A stretch of 64,000 bases of DNA from an uncultured Clostridia bacterium (lineage in GTDB: Bacteria; Bacillota; Clostridia; UBA1381). Shown here in pieces: positions 1 through 9,557 of the stretch. The stretch's first letter is position 1; each line of letters begins with the position of its first letter. The DNA is taken from positions 37,105-101,104 of the forward strand of contig CANRJY010000008.1 of NCBI GenBank assembly GCA_947631085.1, in the 5' to 3' direction. Below the pieces are notes generated by a model that worked only from the letters and a program-made list of their open reading frames with translations, searched no databases and was not told the origin of the DNA. A program made the position numbers and the translations under genes.

Positions 1-2
1 CC

Positions 3-92
3 GTAAAGGGTTATCACATAGACGTAGCGGTATCCGATCACCACGACTACGAAGGAGTTACATATAAAGACGTTTATTACCTCGCCGAATAA
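3..92 (+). CDS. C-terminal end of an unidentified protein (partial)
   Basis: The third forward frame is open from the window edge to a TAA at 90-92 and encodes 29 residues ending DVYYLAE. A strong hairpin terminator follows 17 bases later, which supports a real gene end. There is too little sequence to assign a family. Confidence 0.55.
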   Translation, partial: VKGYHIDVAVSDHHDYEGVTYKDVYYLAE

Positions 93-109
93 AAATTGAT
101 TTTTAATAA

Positions 110-150
110 TACACCTTCAAAAGTCAAACACTTTTGAAGGTGTATTTTTT
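110..150 (+). terminator. Rho-independent terminator
   Basis: A perfect 15-bp stem (arms 110-124 and 130-144, 5-base loop) is followed by a run of T. It ends the partial gene at the window edge, and it is nearly symmetric, so it may also stop the convergent stalk-protein gene. Confidence 0.9.
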
Positions 151-168
151 ATATTAAGAAGAAAGTAA

Positions 169-1269
169 TCAGTGAGATGAGATTTTATATGTATATTTTT
201 TCTCCGGCCATTCACGTCCGCCATTGGTAGACTTATTTCCGCACGAGGAAATATCTCCGGATGCGTCATAGCTGTATTTATAGTTATAGAAATATCTTGA
301 TGACTTATACCCTGTCAGCTGTCCGTCGGTATTATATGTAAAATAGACCGCATCATCTCCATGCACTTCCGATATAAGACCGAGATTATTGAATGTGTAT
401 TGTGTTATGAACTTAAAATCCGGATAATTAGGCGACCTTCCCGATGTGCTCGTTTCTCCTGTACTCTCATTACGCACATATTCAAAATCATCGCCGTAAA
501 GCGTATTTACGCCATAGTCGCAAACTCCGCCATCAGAGTTTTGCTTGATTTCATAAGTCATCAAGCCATTTTCATCCTCATGCGTTATCCTCTCAACCGC
601 TCCTTCGTTATATGTAAAGCGCGTCGTACCCTTTTTACAAAATTCAAAAAATGTGTTTCCGTTTATATTCGCGAAAAACGGCATAAAAGCTCCGGTGTCG
701 TCATCAATTATTATTTCATAAATAAGATTTTCGTCATTGTAATACACCGTTCCTATATTAACTCCGTCCTCGTTAGTCACACTTACGCTGTATGCTTGCC
801 GCTGCTTCGGAATTATATTAACAGTATTAAGAGAACCCGTCCAAACCACCTTACAGTCAAGAGCTTCGGATACCGCCCTTAGAGGAACCATAGTTCTGTC
901 ACCAATAATTTGCGCCGGCACATCTAACTCCTTTACTTCGCCGTTCACCGTCATATTTGCGGTGTTAACAGTAATATTTATAGTTTTGTCTTCCTTTGAT
1001 GCCGCAGCGGTTTGAGTTTCTTCGATCCATTCAACTTTTGCGCCCAATGCTTCAAAAATCGCGCGCATCGGAACGAGTGTCCTGTTATTAACCAATACCG
1101 GAGGCTGGTCGTATTTAATCAGCCTGTTATTCATGAAAATATGGATATCGTTTTTATCCTCGATATACATGTCCGCACCCTCTGCAAAATGAAGCGTCGC
1201 ATTCACCGCAATAACCGGCAATAACGCTACAGCCAGCGAAGCAATCAATACAGCAAATTTCTTTTTCAT
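169..1269 (-). CDS. Secreted copper-amine-oxidase-N 'stalk' domain protein
   Basis: A 366-residue exported protein. It begins with a signal peptide (MKKKFAVLIASLAV..., about residues 1-25), followed by two copies of the beta-rich stalk motif of the Cu-amine-oxidase N-terminal family (PF07833): LVNNRTLVPMRAIFEALGA and IIGDRTMVPLRAVSEALDC, about residues 40-155. The last 200 residues are rich in Tyr, Asp and Gly and contain YD/RHS-like strands (FTYNTDGQLTGY). This ATG is chosen over an in-frame upstream Met because AAAGGATG lies at the right distance and the promoter -10 lies between the two. These stalk domains usually carry cell-wall or surface modules and do not imply copper binding. The gene is divergent from an XRE regulator across a palindrome. 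Confidence 0.85.
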   Translation of the reverse strand: MKKKFAVLIASLAVALLPVIAVNATLHFAEGADMYIEDKNDIHIFMNNRLIKYDQPPVLVNNRTLVPMRAIFEALGAKVEWIEETQTAAASKEDKTINITVNTANMTVNGEVKELDVPAQIIGDRTMVPLRAVSEALDCKVVWTGSLNTVNIIPKQRQAYSVSVTNEDGVNIGTVYYNDENLIYEIIIDDDTGAFMPFFANINGNTFFEFCKKGTTRFTYNEGAVERITHEDENGLMTYEIKQNSDGGVCDYGVNTLYGDDFEYVRNESTGETSTSGRSPNYPDFKFITQYTFNNLGLISEVHGDDAVYFTYNTDGQLTGYKSSRYFYNYKYSYDASGDISSCGNKSTNGGREWPEKKYTYKISSH

Positions 1270-1302
1270 AAAAATCATCCTTTCATTATACATATTTTTA
1301 TT

Positions 1303-1343
1303 ATCATAACACATCATAATCAAAAAGTCAACTGTATACAGTT
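1303..1343 (-). promoter_or_regulatory. Promoter of the stalk gene with overlapping palindromic operator
   Basis: On the minus strand TTGACT (1326-1331) is separated by 17 bases from TATGAT (1303-1308). A perfect 14-bp palindrome, AACTGTATACAGTT (1330-1343), overlaps the -35. A further CAGTT half-site follows at about 1354-1358 on the side of the divergent XRE gene. The position suggests repression by that regulator (inference). Confidence 0.7.
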
Positions 1344-1403
1344 AAACTTTTTGCAGTTAATATTATAAAATAATTTATATTATTTGATAAAGGAATGATT
1401 TTA

Positions 1404-1646
1404 ATGACGCTCGTTGAAGCGGTTGCCGCGCGTATTATAGCGCTTTGCCATCAGCGCGGTATAACTCCCAATAGGCTCAGCACCATATCCGGAATGACAC
1501 AATCAACTATAAACAATATTTTAAACACAGGAAGCAAAAATCCGACAATTTCAACCGTGAAAAAGATTTGCGACGGATTGGAAATCACTTTAGCGGAATT
1601 TTTTGACGATGATGTATTTATAAATTTAGAACAAGAAATAAAATAA
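1404..1646 (+). CDS. XRE-family helix-turn-helix regulator
   Basis: An 80-residue single-domain DNA-binding protein of the Cro/C1 family. The helix-turn-helix is visible around RLSTISGMTQSTINNILN, followed by NPTISTVKKICDGLEITLAEFF, the usual fourth and fifth helices. The ATG at 1404 is preferred to 1395 because AGGA is 9 bases upstream of it and abuts the earlier ATG. It is divergent from the stalk gene and probably controls it and itself through the 1330-1343 palindrome. Confidence 0.85.
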   Translation: MTLVEAVAARIIALCHQRGITPNRLSTISGMTQSTINNILNTGSKNPTISTVKKICDGLEITLAEFFDDDVFINLEQEIK

Positions 1647-1680
1647 AGCGGAGCTCACTGCTCCGCTTTCAATTTTTCTA
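1645..1680. terminator. Bidirectional terminator
   Basis: A 10-bp stem (1645-1654 with 1660-1669) has A-rich sequence on one side and T-rich on the other. It serves both the XRE gene and the convergent infC-rpmI-rplT operon. Confidence 0.85.
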
Positions 1681-1687
1681 TTTTTAA

Positions 1688-2041
1688 TTACAGCGCGCTT
1701 TTCGCCGTCTCAACAAGCTTCGTGAACGCCGCGGGATCCGCTATCGCTACCTCGGAGAGCATCTTTCTGTTCATCTCAATGCCCGCCTTCTTTAAGCCGT
1801 TCATGAATGTCGAATAGTTCATGCCGTTCATCTTGCAAGCCGCCGAAATTCTTGTTATCCACATACGGCGGAAATCTCTCTTCTTTCTCTTTCTGCCGAC
1901 ATACGCGTTCTGCATCGAACGCATAACAGCCTGGTTCGCTACTCTGTACTGCTTGCTCTCCGCGCCTCTGAAGCCTTTAGCAAGCTTTAATATCTTCTTG
2001 TGCTTTTTTCTTGTATTTAATGCGCCTTTTACTCTTGCCAT
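1688..2041 (-). CDS. rplT: Large-subunit ribosomal protein L20
   Basis: A 117-residue basic protein with the family signatures [23 protein letters not shown] and [17 protein letters not shown]. This is normal L20 length. L20 binds 23S rRNA early in 50S assembly. It is the last gene of infC-rpmI-rplT. In Firmicutes L20 represses this operon by binding its leader RNA. Confidence 0.97.
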   Translation of the reverse strand: MARVKGALNTRKKHKKILKLAKGFRGAESKQYRVANQAVMRSMQNAYVGRKRKKRDFRRMWITRISAACKMNGMNYSTFMNGLKKAGIEMNRKMLSEVAIADPAAFTKLVETAKSAL

Positions 2042-2062
2042 TAGTTTCTACCTCTCTTTCGA

Positions 2063-2266
2063 TTATTTATAAGGAATCAGCTTCTTGATTACAGCCGCGT
2101 TAGCCTTTGAGCAGTACGCCTGCTTTCTCAGGTGTCTTTTTCTCTTTGTTGTTTTCTTGTTAAGAATGTGACGTCTGAACGCTTTGTTCATCTTAACCTT
2201 GCCGTTCTTTGTGAGATTGAATCTCTTAGCGGCAGCTCTGTGAGTCTTTATTTTAGTCTTAGCCAT
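2063..2266 (-). CDS. rpmI: Large-subunit ribosomal protein L35
   Basis: A 67-residue, very basic protein beginning MAKTKIKTHRAAAKRF and carrying KKTTKRKRHLRK, diagnostic of L35. It lies 21 bases upstream of rplT and downstream of infC in the conserved order. Confidence 0.97.
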   Translation of the reverse strand: MAKTKIKTHRAAAKRFNLTKNGKVKMNKAFRRHILNKKTTKRKRHLRKQAYCSKANAAVIKKLIPYK

Positions 2267-2300
2267 TTTGTCCTCTCCTTCCGGTATTTTAAAAATATTC

Positions 2301-2810
2301 TTATGAAAGAGGCGCGAGGAACATAGTCATATTCCTGCCCTCCAGTTTAGCCGGTCTTTCAACCGTACCCGCTTCCTTAGCCTGCTCCGCAAATTTCTCG
2401 AGAAGCGTCAATCCAAGCTCCGAATGAGTTACCTCACGTCCGCGGAATCGCACCATCACCTTTACCTTGTCGCCGTGCTTCAGGAACTTTACCGCGTTGC
2501 GGCATTTTGTGTTGAAGTCGTTCTTGTCGATTGAAGGCGATAATTGAATCTCCTTGATATTTATTACCTTCTGATTCTTCCGGTTCTCTCTTTCCCGCTT
2601 GTTTAGTTCAAATCTGTACTTGCCGTAGTCCATGATTTTGCACACCGGCGGCTTTGCCTGCGGCGCGACCTTAACAAGGTCAAGACCCTTCTCGTTGGCA
2701 ATCGCCTGCGCGGACTTGGCGTCCATGATACCTAATTGCTCGTCTCCGAAAACAACTCTTATCTCTTTATCACGGATTTGTTCATTGATTTGTACGTCAT
2801 TCTTAGCTAT
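2301..2810 (-). CDS. infC: Translation initiation factor IF-3, apparent AUA start
   Basis: A 169-residue IF3 that binds the 30S subunit and proofreads start-codon pairing. The N-domain runs through INEQIRDKEIRVV...LGIMDAKSAQAIA, then the linker and C-domain (KIMDYGKYRFE, KEIQLSPSIDKNDF, MVRFRGREVTH). The first in-frame ATG lies 28 codons inside the conserved N-domain. Upstream, the conserved residues AKNDVQINEQIRD continue to an ATA codon at 2810-2808, preceded by GAGGAG at good spacing. Non-canonical infC starts (AUU in E. coli) are known and let IF3 limit its own synthesis; AUA here is read directly from the sequence. Confidence 0.93.
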   Translation of the reverse strand: MAKNDVQINEQIRDKEIRVVFGDEQLGIMDAKSAQAIANEKGLDLVKVAPQAKPPVCKIMDYGKYRFELNKRERENRKNQKVINIKEIQLSPSIDKNDFNTKCRNAVKFLKHGDKVKVMVRFRGREVTHSELGLTLLEKFAEQAKEAGTVERPAKLEGRNMTMFLAPLS

Positions 2811-2960
2811 GGTTATTCACTCCTCACTGTTAATAAAATTTATAAGACTAAAAAACGGATGTCAGAACATCCGAATAATACACACTGCGAGCGTGATATT
2901 TACCGCATAAATCATAGTCCATACGGTGAGAACGGATAGTCCTGCTTGTTTTTCTTGTGA
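2811..2960 (-). ncRNA. infC operon 5' leader with intrinsic terminator (L20-type attenuator)
   Basis: Between the promoter and infC lies about 150 bases of leader. It contains a compact hairpin, CGGATG/CATCCG (2856-2873), followed by a U tract (2850-2855), 40 bases before the gene. An upstream segment that includes ATCCG (near 2935) could pair with the CGGAT arm and act as an antiterminator. The arrangement matches the L20 leader of Firmicutes, where L20 promotes premature termination. Family assignment is by position and the hairpin, not by a covariance search. Confidence 0.75.
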
Positions 2961-2961
2961 T

Positions 2962-2990
2962 AATATACCACACTTAACGCGATTTGTCAA
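2962..2990 (-). promoter_or_regulatory. Sigma-A promoter of infC-rpmI-rplT
   Basis: Consensus TTGACA (2985-2990), 17-base spacer, TATATT (2962-2967) on the minus strand. Confidence 0.88.
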
Positions 2991-3002
2991 GTGTTTCGAG
3001 AA

Positions 3003-3033
3003 AAAAATCTCCCGATTTTTTCGGGAGATTTTT
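3003..3033. terminator. Terminator after clpC
   Basis: An 11-bp stem (AAATCTCCCGA / TCGGGAGATTT) with T tracts on both strands lies just below the clpC stop codon. Confidence 0.88.
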
Positions 3034-3043
3034 CTCTTTTTTG

Positions 3044-5509
<2,466 letters not shown>

Positions 5510-5561
5510 AATAATCACTCCTTCTCTGTTTTATGTCTTTTCTTCCCTTTTATCCTCGCTT

Positions 5562-6548
5562 TTAAATGTTATCCCTGATAAAGTCCGCGCGCTTCTTGTC
5601 GCGCTCCGCCGCGCTCATGCTTTCTCCCGCCGAGATAAACGACGGCGCTATACGCACTATGCACTCGAGCGGCGTGATTTTCCCTTCCTTCGGAAGTATA
5701 CCCATATTCTGACCGAGCATTACGTCCGAAAGCAACGATTTTGCTTCCTTTGACGAAATGCTTCGCGCGTATTTGAGCGTTCCGTACGAGCGGAACAGTC
5801 TGTCCGAAAGCTCGTCCGCGTTGTTCTTCGCAAGAGCCTCGCGCGCCTTTTTCTCCATGTCGATTATCTGATTTACTATTGTTTTGAGCTTTTCGAGAAT
5901 TTCCTTTTCCGTAAGCCCCATAGTGACCTGATTTGAGATCTGATACATATTTCCGTCCGCTTCCGTACCCTCGCCGTACATTCCGCGCACCGCTATACCT
6001 AAATTTCCCGCCGACGCGGCGACTCTCGCGATATTTCTCGTCATAGTCAGCGCCGGAAGGTGCATCATGACCGACGCGCGCATACCCGTTCCGGTATTCG
6101 TCGGGCAAGCCGTCAGATAGCCGAACTCCTCGTCGAACGCGTAATTCACGCCCGTTTCGATCAAATCGTCGATCTTATCCGCAAGCGCGTAAGCCTCGTC
6201 TATCGCGAGTCCCGGCTCTATGACCTGCAATCGTATATGATCCTCCTCCATAAGCATCACGCTCGCCGTTCTGTCCTTATTGAGCAATATCGCCTTGCCC
6301 GTTCCTTCGAGCATCTGCGGACTTATCAAATGCTCCTCTGCGAGAGCCGTTCTGATTTCGGGCTTGATGTCGTCGAGCGCTATAAACTCGAAATTCTTAC
6401 TTCCCTTTAAAACAGCGTCCTTTATCTTGTTTTCCGTTTCGGTCTTGTCCTTGAGCGCGTTCGGGAACGGAACGCCCTCTATGTTCCTCGCGAGCCTTAT
6501 TCTCGTGGAAACGGCTATATCGTTGTTTTTCTCCTTATACCAAATCAT
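5562..6548 (-). CDS. mcsB: Protein arginine kinase McsB
   Basis: A 328-residue ATP:guanido phosphotransferase homologue. It phosphorylates arginines on unfolded proteins, CtsR included, marking them for ClpCP. Visible family features are VSTRIRLARNIEGVPFPN near the start, the region ending LTACPTNTGTGMRASVMMHLPAL with the conserved Cys, and RGMYGEGT. It is somewhat shorter than Bacillus McsB (about 360 residues). Its ATG overlaps the mcsA stop by 4 bases, so the two are translationally coupled. Confidence 0.93.
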   Translation of the reverse strand: MIWYKEKNNDIAVSTRIRLARNIEGVPFPNALKDKTETENKIKDAVLKGSKNFEFIALDDIKPEIRTALAEEHLISPQMLEGTGKAILLNKDRTASVMLMEEDHIRLQVIEPGLAIDEAYALADKIDDLIETGVNYAFDEEFGYLTACPTNTGTGMRASVMMHLPALTMTRNIARVAASAGNLGIAVRGMYGEGTEADGNMYQISNQVTMGLTEKEILEKLKTIVNQIIDMEKKAREALAKNNADELSDRLFRSYGTLKYARSISSKEAKSLLSDVMLGQNMGILPKEGKITPLECIVRIAPSFISAGESMSAAERDKKRADFIRDNI

Positions 6549-6919
6549 GACTTCTTCACCTCGTTTTCCATTTCCCTGACCTGCTTGTGCAGCTTCGCCG
6601 CCGTCTCGTAGTCCTCGTTCTTGACCGCGTCGGCAAGCTGCTTTTTAAGGCTCTCATAAAGACGCTTACGCTTTATACTCTCGCCCGACTTCGACGGTAT
6701 TTTGCCCGTGTGCGCCGAGGTCTGATGAACCTGTCTCAATGTTTTCGTAACCGCGCTCCTGAACGTGTTGTAGCATTCTCCGCAGCCGAGCTTGCCGGTG
6801 CGCCTGAAATCGGCGTATGTGCGCCCGCATACGGGACAGCGCTTTTCCTCCTTTATCGACGCCGGCTGATTAAATATGCCGAACGCGTTGTCAAAAAACT
6901 CCGAAAATAAATCATACAT
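6545..6919 (-). CDS. mcsA: McsA-like activator of McsB, short form
   Basis: A 124-residue protein with one zinc-finger unit (CPVCGRTY...CGECY, about 28-53), the conserved HTGKIPSK segment and a C-terminal UVR motif (KNEDYETAAKLHKQVREME). McsA activates McsB and binds ClpC. Typical McsA is about 180 residues with two zinc fingers. Here the N-terminal finger is missing, and the start is secure because AAAGGAGG sits just upstream of the ATG. Confidence 0.9.
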   Translation of the reverse strand: MYDLFSEFFDNAFGIFNQPASIKEEKRCPVCGRTYADFRRTGKLGCGECYNTFRSAVTKTLRQVHQTSAHTGKIPSKSGESIKRKRLYESLKKQLADAVKNEDYETAAKLHKQVREMENEVKKS

Positions 6920-6949
6920 ATTAATTACCTCCTTTATTATACCCTTACA

Positions 6950-7408
6950 TTACTTTACATTAAGAGCCGCGAGCATATTTTTAAATATATTCGCCCTGAC
7001 TCTGTCGCGATCCGGCTGTCCTATCGGCAGCGCGCTGTCCGCAAGTGCGCCTCTCATTAAAGCAGCCGTTCTGTCATCTATCAACTCGGCTCTGAGAAGT
7101 CTCGCCGCATGTGCCGACGCATCGTCAATGCTAAGACTCTCTCCGGCGGAGCGGAGCATGAACGGTATCAGGTCTTCCTTTTCCAAGTTAATCCGCTTAA
7201 TCCGTACATATCCTCCCCCGCCTCTTCTGGACTCTACTATATATCCGCGCTCCTTGTTAAACCTCGTAGACATTACATAATTTATCTGCGAGGGAGCGCA
7301 TTTAAATATCTCAGCTAACTCGTTGCGTTTCAGATTCAGCCATTCATTCGGCGCTTCCGCCTTTAACAGCTCCATTATAAACGCTTCTATTCTATCGCTC
7401 ATACCCAT
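6950..7408 (-). CDS. ctsR: Heat-shock repressor CtsR
   Basis: A 152-residue winged-helix repressor. The diagnostic glycine-rich beta wing ESRRGGGGYVRIKRI is present after the helix-turn-helix (KRNELAEIFKCAPSQINYVMSTRF), with a C-terminal helical domain. It heads ctsR-mcsA-mcsB-clpC and has a matching CtsR box in front of it, so it is autoregulated. McsB phosphorylation of the wing arginine inactivates CtsR in Bacillus relatives; the wing arginine is conserved here. Confidence 0.96.
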   Translation of the reverse strand: MGMSDRIEAFIMELLKAEAPNEWLNLKRNELAEIFKCAPSQINYVMSTRFNKERGYIVESRRGGGGYVRIKRINLEKEDLIPFMLRSAGESLSIDDASAHAARLLRAELIDDRTAALMRGALADSALPIGQPDRDRVRANIFKNMLAALNVK

Positions 7409-7441
7409 TTCATAATCACCGCCTTCTGTTTTTACATTGTT

Positions 7442-7501
7442 TTTGACTTTGACTTTCTTTGACTTACAAGTTTATTATACAACATTTTATGAAAATGTCA
7501 A
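7442..7501 (-). promoter_or_regulatory. Heat-shock promoter with CtsR box
   Basis: On the minus strand TTGACA (7496-7501), a 16-base spacer and TATAAT (7474-7479) are followed directly by the heptad repeat AGTCAAA-GAA-AGTCAAA (7448-7464), an exact CtsR operator. A third AGTCAAA overlaps at 7442-7448. Confidence 0.95.
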
Positions 7502-7596
7502 TTAACAAAATGTATTTAATTTATGAACTATTTGTTAACGTTATCTTATTTTTCCGGTTTTATGTTACATTCACATAAAAAATCATAAAAAATATA

Positions 7597-7625
7597 TTGA
7601 TTTTTTTCCTATAAAGTGGTATATT
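7597..7625 (+). promoter_or_regulatory. Sigma-A promoter of the paralogous membrane-protein pair
   Basis: TTGATT (7597-7602), 17 bases, TATATT (7620-7625), then an AGGAG site before the ATG at 7685. Confidence 0.8.
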
Positions 7626-7684
7626 GTTATGTATGATGTGCAAATGCATTTATATGCTTTATAAACAGAAAGGAGAATTTTTTG

Positions 7685-8389
7685 ATGAACAATCAAAGAA
7701 GAGCGCGCTCGTCGTCGGATAAAATGACAAGCGCGGTAATGGTAATTATTATAGCGCTTATTTTGGCGCTGGCGGTTTTTGCCACATACGGAAAAATCGC
7801 GGATAAAATCGAGGAGAACGCAATAGCGAACGGCGAACGCGAAATGACTGTCGGTTACGCGGCAAATCAGGCGGGACAGACGGTAAGCGAATACCTCGAG
7901 CAGTACGGTCTCGCGGATTCAAAGGACGTTAACGAAAAGACGACTGTCAGCGAAATGTATGGATTTATGACTTTAGAGAAATACTTGGAGATGCTCGGAA
8001 CGGAAAAAACCGTTGACGAGTTTATTGCCGAAACCAAGCTCGACGGTCAGGTTACAAAGGACTCAATGTGGAAGGATGTTGAGGATCTTGTTCCCGCGGG
8101 AGTATATTTCGAGTTATTCTACGGAAGCGCGGATGTGCTTGACCAAATGAAGTCCATGTACGGAATCGGCGACGAGGTAACGGCGGATACGCCCTGGGGC
8201 GAAGCAAATAAAATATTTGAGGAAAAGGCTGAGGAATTGGCAAACGCCACTCCCGCTCCGACGGACGCGGCAGCCGAAGCAGACGCAGCAACTGACGCAA
8301 ATGCGGACGCGGTGACCGATGCAAACGCAGACGCAGCAGCTGACGCAAACGCGGACGCGGAGGCTGATACCGAAGCAGACGCGGAATAA
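7685..8389 (+). CDS. Unrecognised single-pass membrane protein with Ala/Asp-rich tail (paralog A)
   Basis: A 234-residue protein. It has a short basic N-terminus, one transmembrane helix (about 17-37, VMVIIIALILALAVFATYG), an acidic extracytoplasmic region of about 140 residues and a low-complexity tail of repeated DANADA/DAAA units (about 195-234). The middle region aligns along its length with the next gene (GQTVSEYLEQYGL against GRTIEEVSDQMGM; YGIGDEVTADTPWGEANKIF against YGLGSDVNGDTLFKEVREII). No known family was recognised. The ATG at 7685 follows AGGAG; a TTG one codon earlier is unlikely. Confidence 0.85.
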   Translation: MNNQRRARSSSDKMTSAVMVIIIALILALAVFATYGKIADKIEENAIANGEREMTVGYAANQAGQTVSEYLEQYGLADSKDVNEKTTVSEMYGFMTLEKYLEMLGTEKTVDEFIAETKLDGQVTKDSMWKDVEDLVPAGVYFELFYGSADVLDQMKSMYGIGDEVTADTPWGEANKIFEEKAEELANATPAPTDAAAEADAATDANADAVTDANADAAADANADAEADTEADAE

Positions 8390-8413
8390 TTTTAAATAAG
8401 GAGAGTATTTTAA

Positions 8414-9511
8414 ATGAGCGACGAAAAAAAGCTGAACGAAGAAATAACGGAAGCTGTTGAAGATACGGCAGCCGAAACGGCGGCAAAAGCCGAAGAAACA
8501 GCCGAGGCGGCAGCCGAAAAAGCGGCTGATACCGCAGCTCAGGTTGAGGAAAAAACGGAATCATTAGTAGAGGAAGCCAAAGAAAAGCTCGAGGATGTCG
8601 AGGAAAAAGCAGGAGAAATTCTCGAAACCGCAGAGGATAAGGCGGAGGAGCTTGCCGACAAAGCAGGCGACGCGGTCGAAGCTGCGGAAGAAAAAATCGA
8701 AGAAATCATCGACGCCGCAGAAGATAAGGCGGAGGATATCATGGAAGCGGCTGAAGATCAGGCGGAAAAAGTCGTTGAAAACGCGAAGAAAAATCCGGCG
8801 GTTCCCATTATAATAGGCATCGCGGCGGTAGTTGTAATAGCTCTGATCGTTCTTGGCATAATATTCGGTCCGAGCATGTTTAACAAATACAACAAACGCT
8901 ACATCGACGTATCGGGACGCACTATCGAAGAGGTTTCGGATCAAATGGGAATGAGCTTAGATCAATTCCTTGAAAGATTTGATCTGCCCAAGAATATGCC
9001 CGCAAACACATCGGAGTCGGCAGCTTACTATTCAATGCCGGTATCAATGATAGCCGAAATGCGCGGCGTTGACTTTGAAACCCTCAGGGACGAGATACTT
9101 CACTTCCCCGACACGATAACAGAGGATATGACATGGTACGAAGCCGAAGGCGAAACAGCTCTTAAATACGTTGTCGGCGAGGATTATGTTGACGAGTATA
9201 TCGAGGAATACGGCTTAGGTTCGGATGTTAACGGAGACACGCTTTTCAAAGAGGTGCGCGAAATAATAGACGAAGCCGACAGACAGAGCCGTATCGAAAG
9301 CGAGCAGGCAGCTAAAGCGGCAAGCGACGAAGCGGCAACGGCAGATGATACAACAGCCGATGATACAGCAGCGGACGACAACACAGCGGCGGATGACGGC
9401 GCAGCGACGGATGACGGCGCGGCGGCAAATGACAGCGCGGCGGCAAATGACAGCGCAGACGGAGCAGCCGAAGCGGACAACGCAGCCGACGCTGATACCG
9501 CGGCCGAATAA
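8414..9511 (+). CDS. Unrecognised membrane protein with Ala/Glu coiled-coil N-terminus (paralog B)
   Basis: A 365-residue protein, 24 bases downstream of paralog A and in the same operon. Residues 1-130 form a long Ala/Glu/Lys heptad region (repeated EDKAEEL/AAEDKAED units), predicted to be coiled coil and cytoplasmic. A transmembrane helix follows (about 133-155, VPIIIGIAAVVVIALIVLG), then a conserved extracytoplasmic domain shared with paralog A and an Ala/Asp/Thr tail (about 300-365). The architecture suggests a protein that senses or bridges the cell envelope; no function can be named. Confidence 0.85.
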   Translation: MSDEKKLNEEITEAVEDTAAETAAKAEETAEAAAEKAADTAAQVEEKTESLVEEAKEKLEDVEEKAGEILETAEDKAEELADKAGDAVEAAEEKIEEIIDAAEDKAEDIMEAAEDQAEKVVENAKKNPAVPIIIGIAAVVVIALIVLGIIFGPSMFNKYNKRYIDVSGRTIEEVSDQMGMSLDQFLERFDLPKNMPANTSESAAYYSMPVSMIAEMRGVDFETLRDEILHFPDTITEDMTWYEAEGETALKYVVGEDYVDEYIEEYGLGSDVNGDTLFKEVREIIDEADRQSRIESEQAAKAASDEAATADDTTADDTAADDNTAADDGAATDDGAAANDSAAANDSADGAAEADNAADADTAAE

Positions 9512-9524
9512 TTTTAAACATACG

Positions 9525-9557
9525 AAAACACACGGAAGAAATTCTTCCGTGTGTTTT
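9525..9557. terminator. Bidirectional terminator
   Basis: A perfect 14-bp stem (9525-9538 and 9544-9557) with flanking A and T tracts lies between convergent genes. Its last base is the last base of the transporter gene on the minus strand. Confidence 0.9.

Noticed and set aside
5569..6108. 179-residue minus-strand frame inside mcsB
   Set aside because: It is an alternative frame of mcsB with no start signal and no recognisable domain.
8052..8944. Long minus-strand open frames (170 and 126 residues) opposite the paralogous membrane proteins
   Set aside because: They are Leu/Arg/Pro- or Ser-rich mirror images of the repetitive Ala/Asp coding sequence, without ribosome sites or family motifs.
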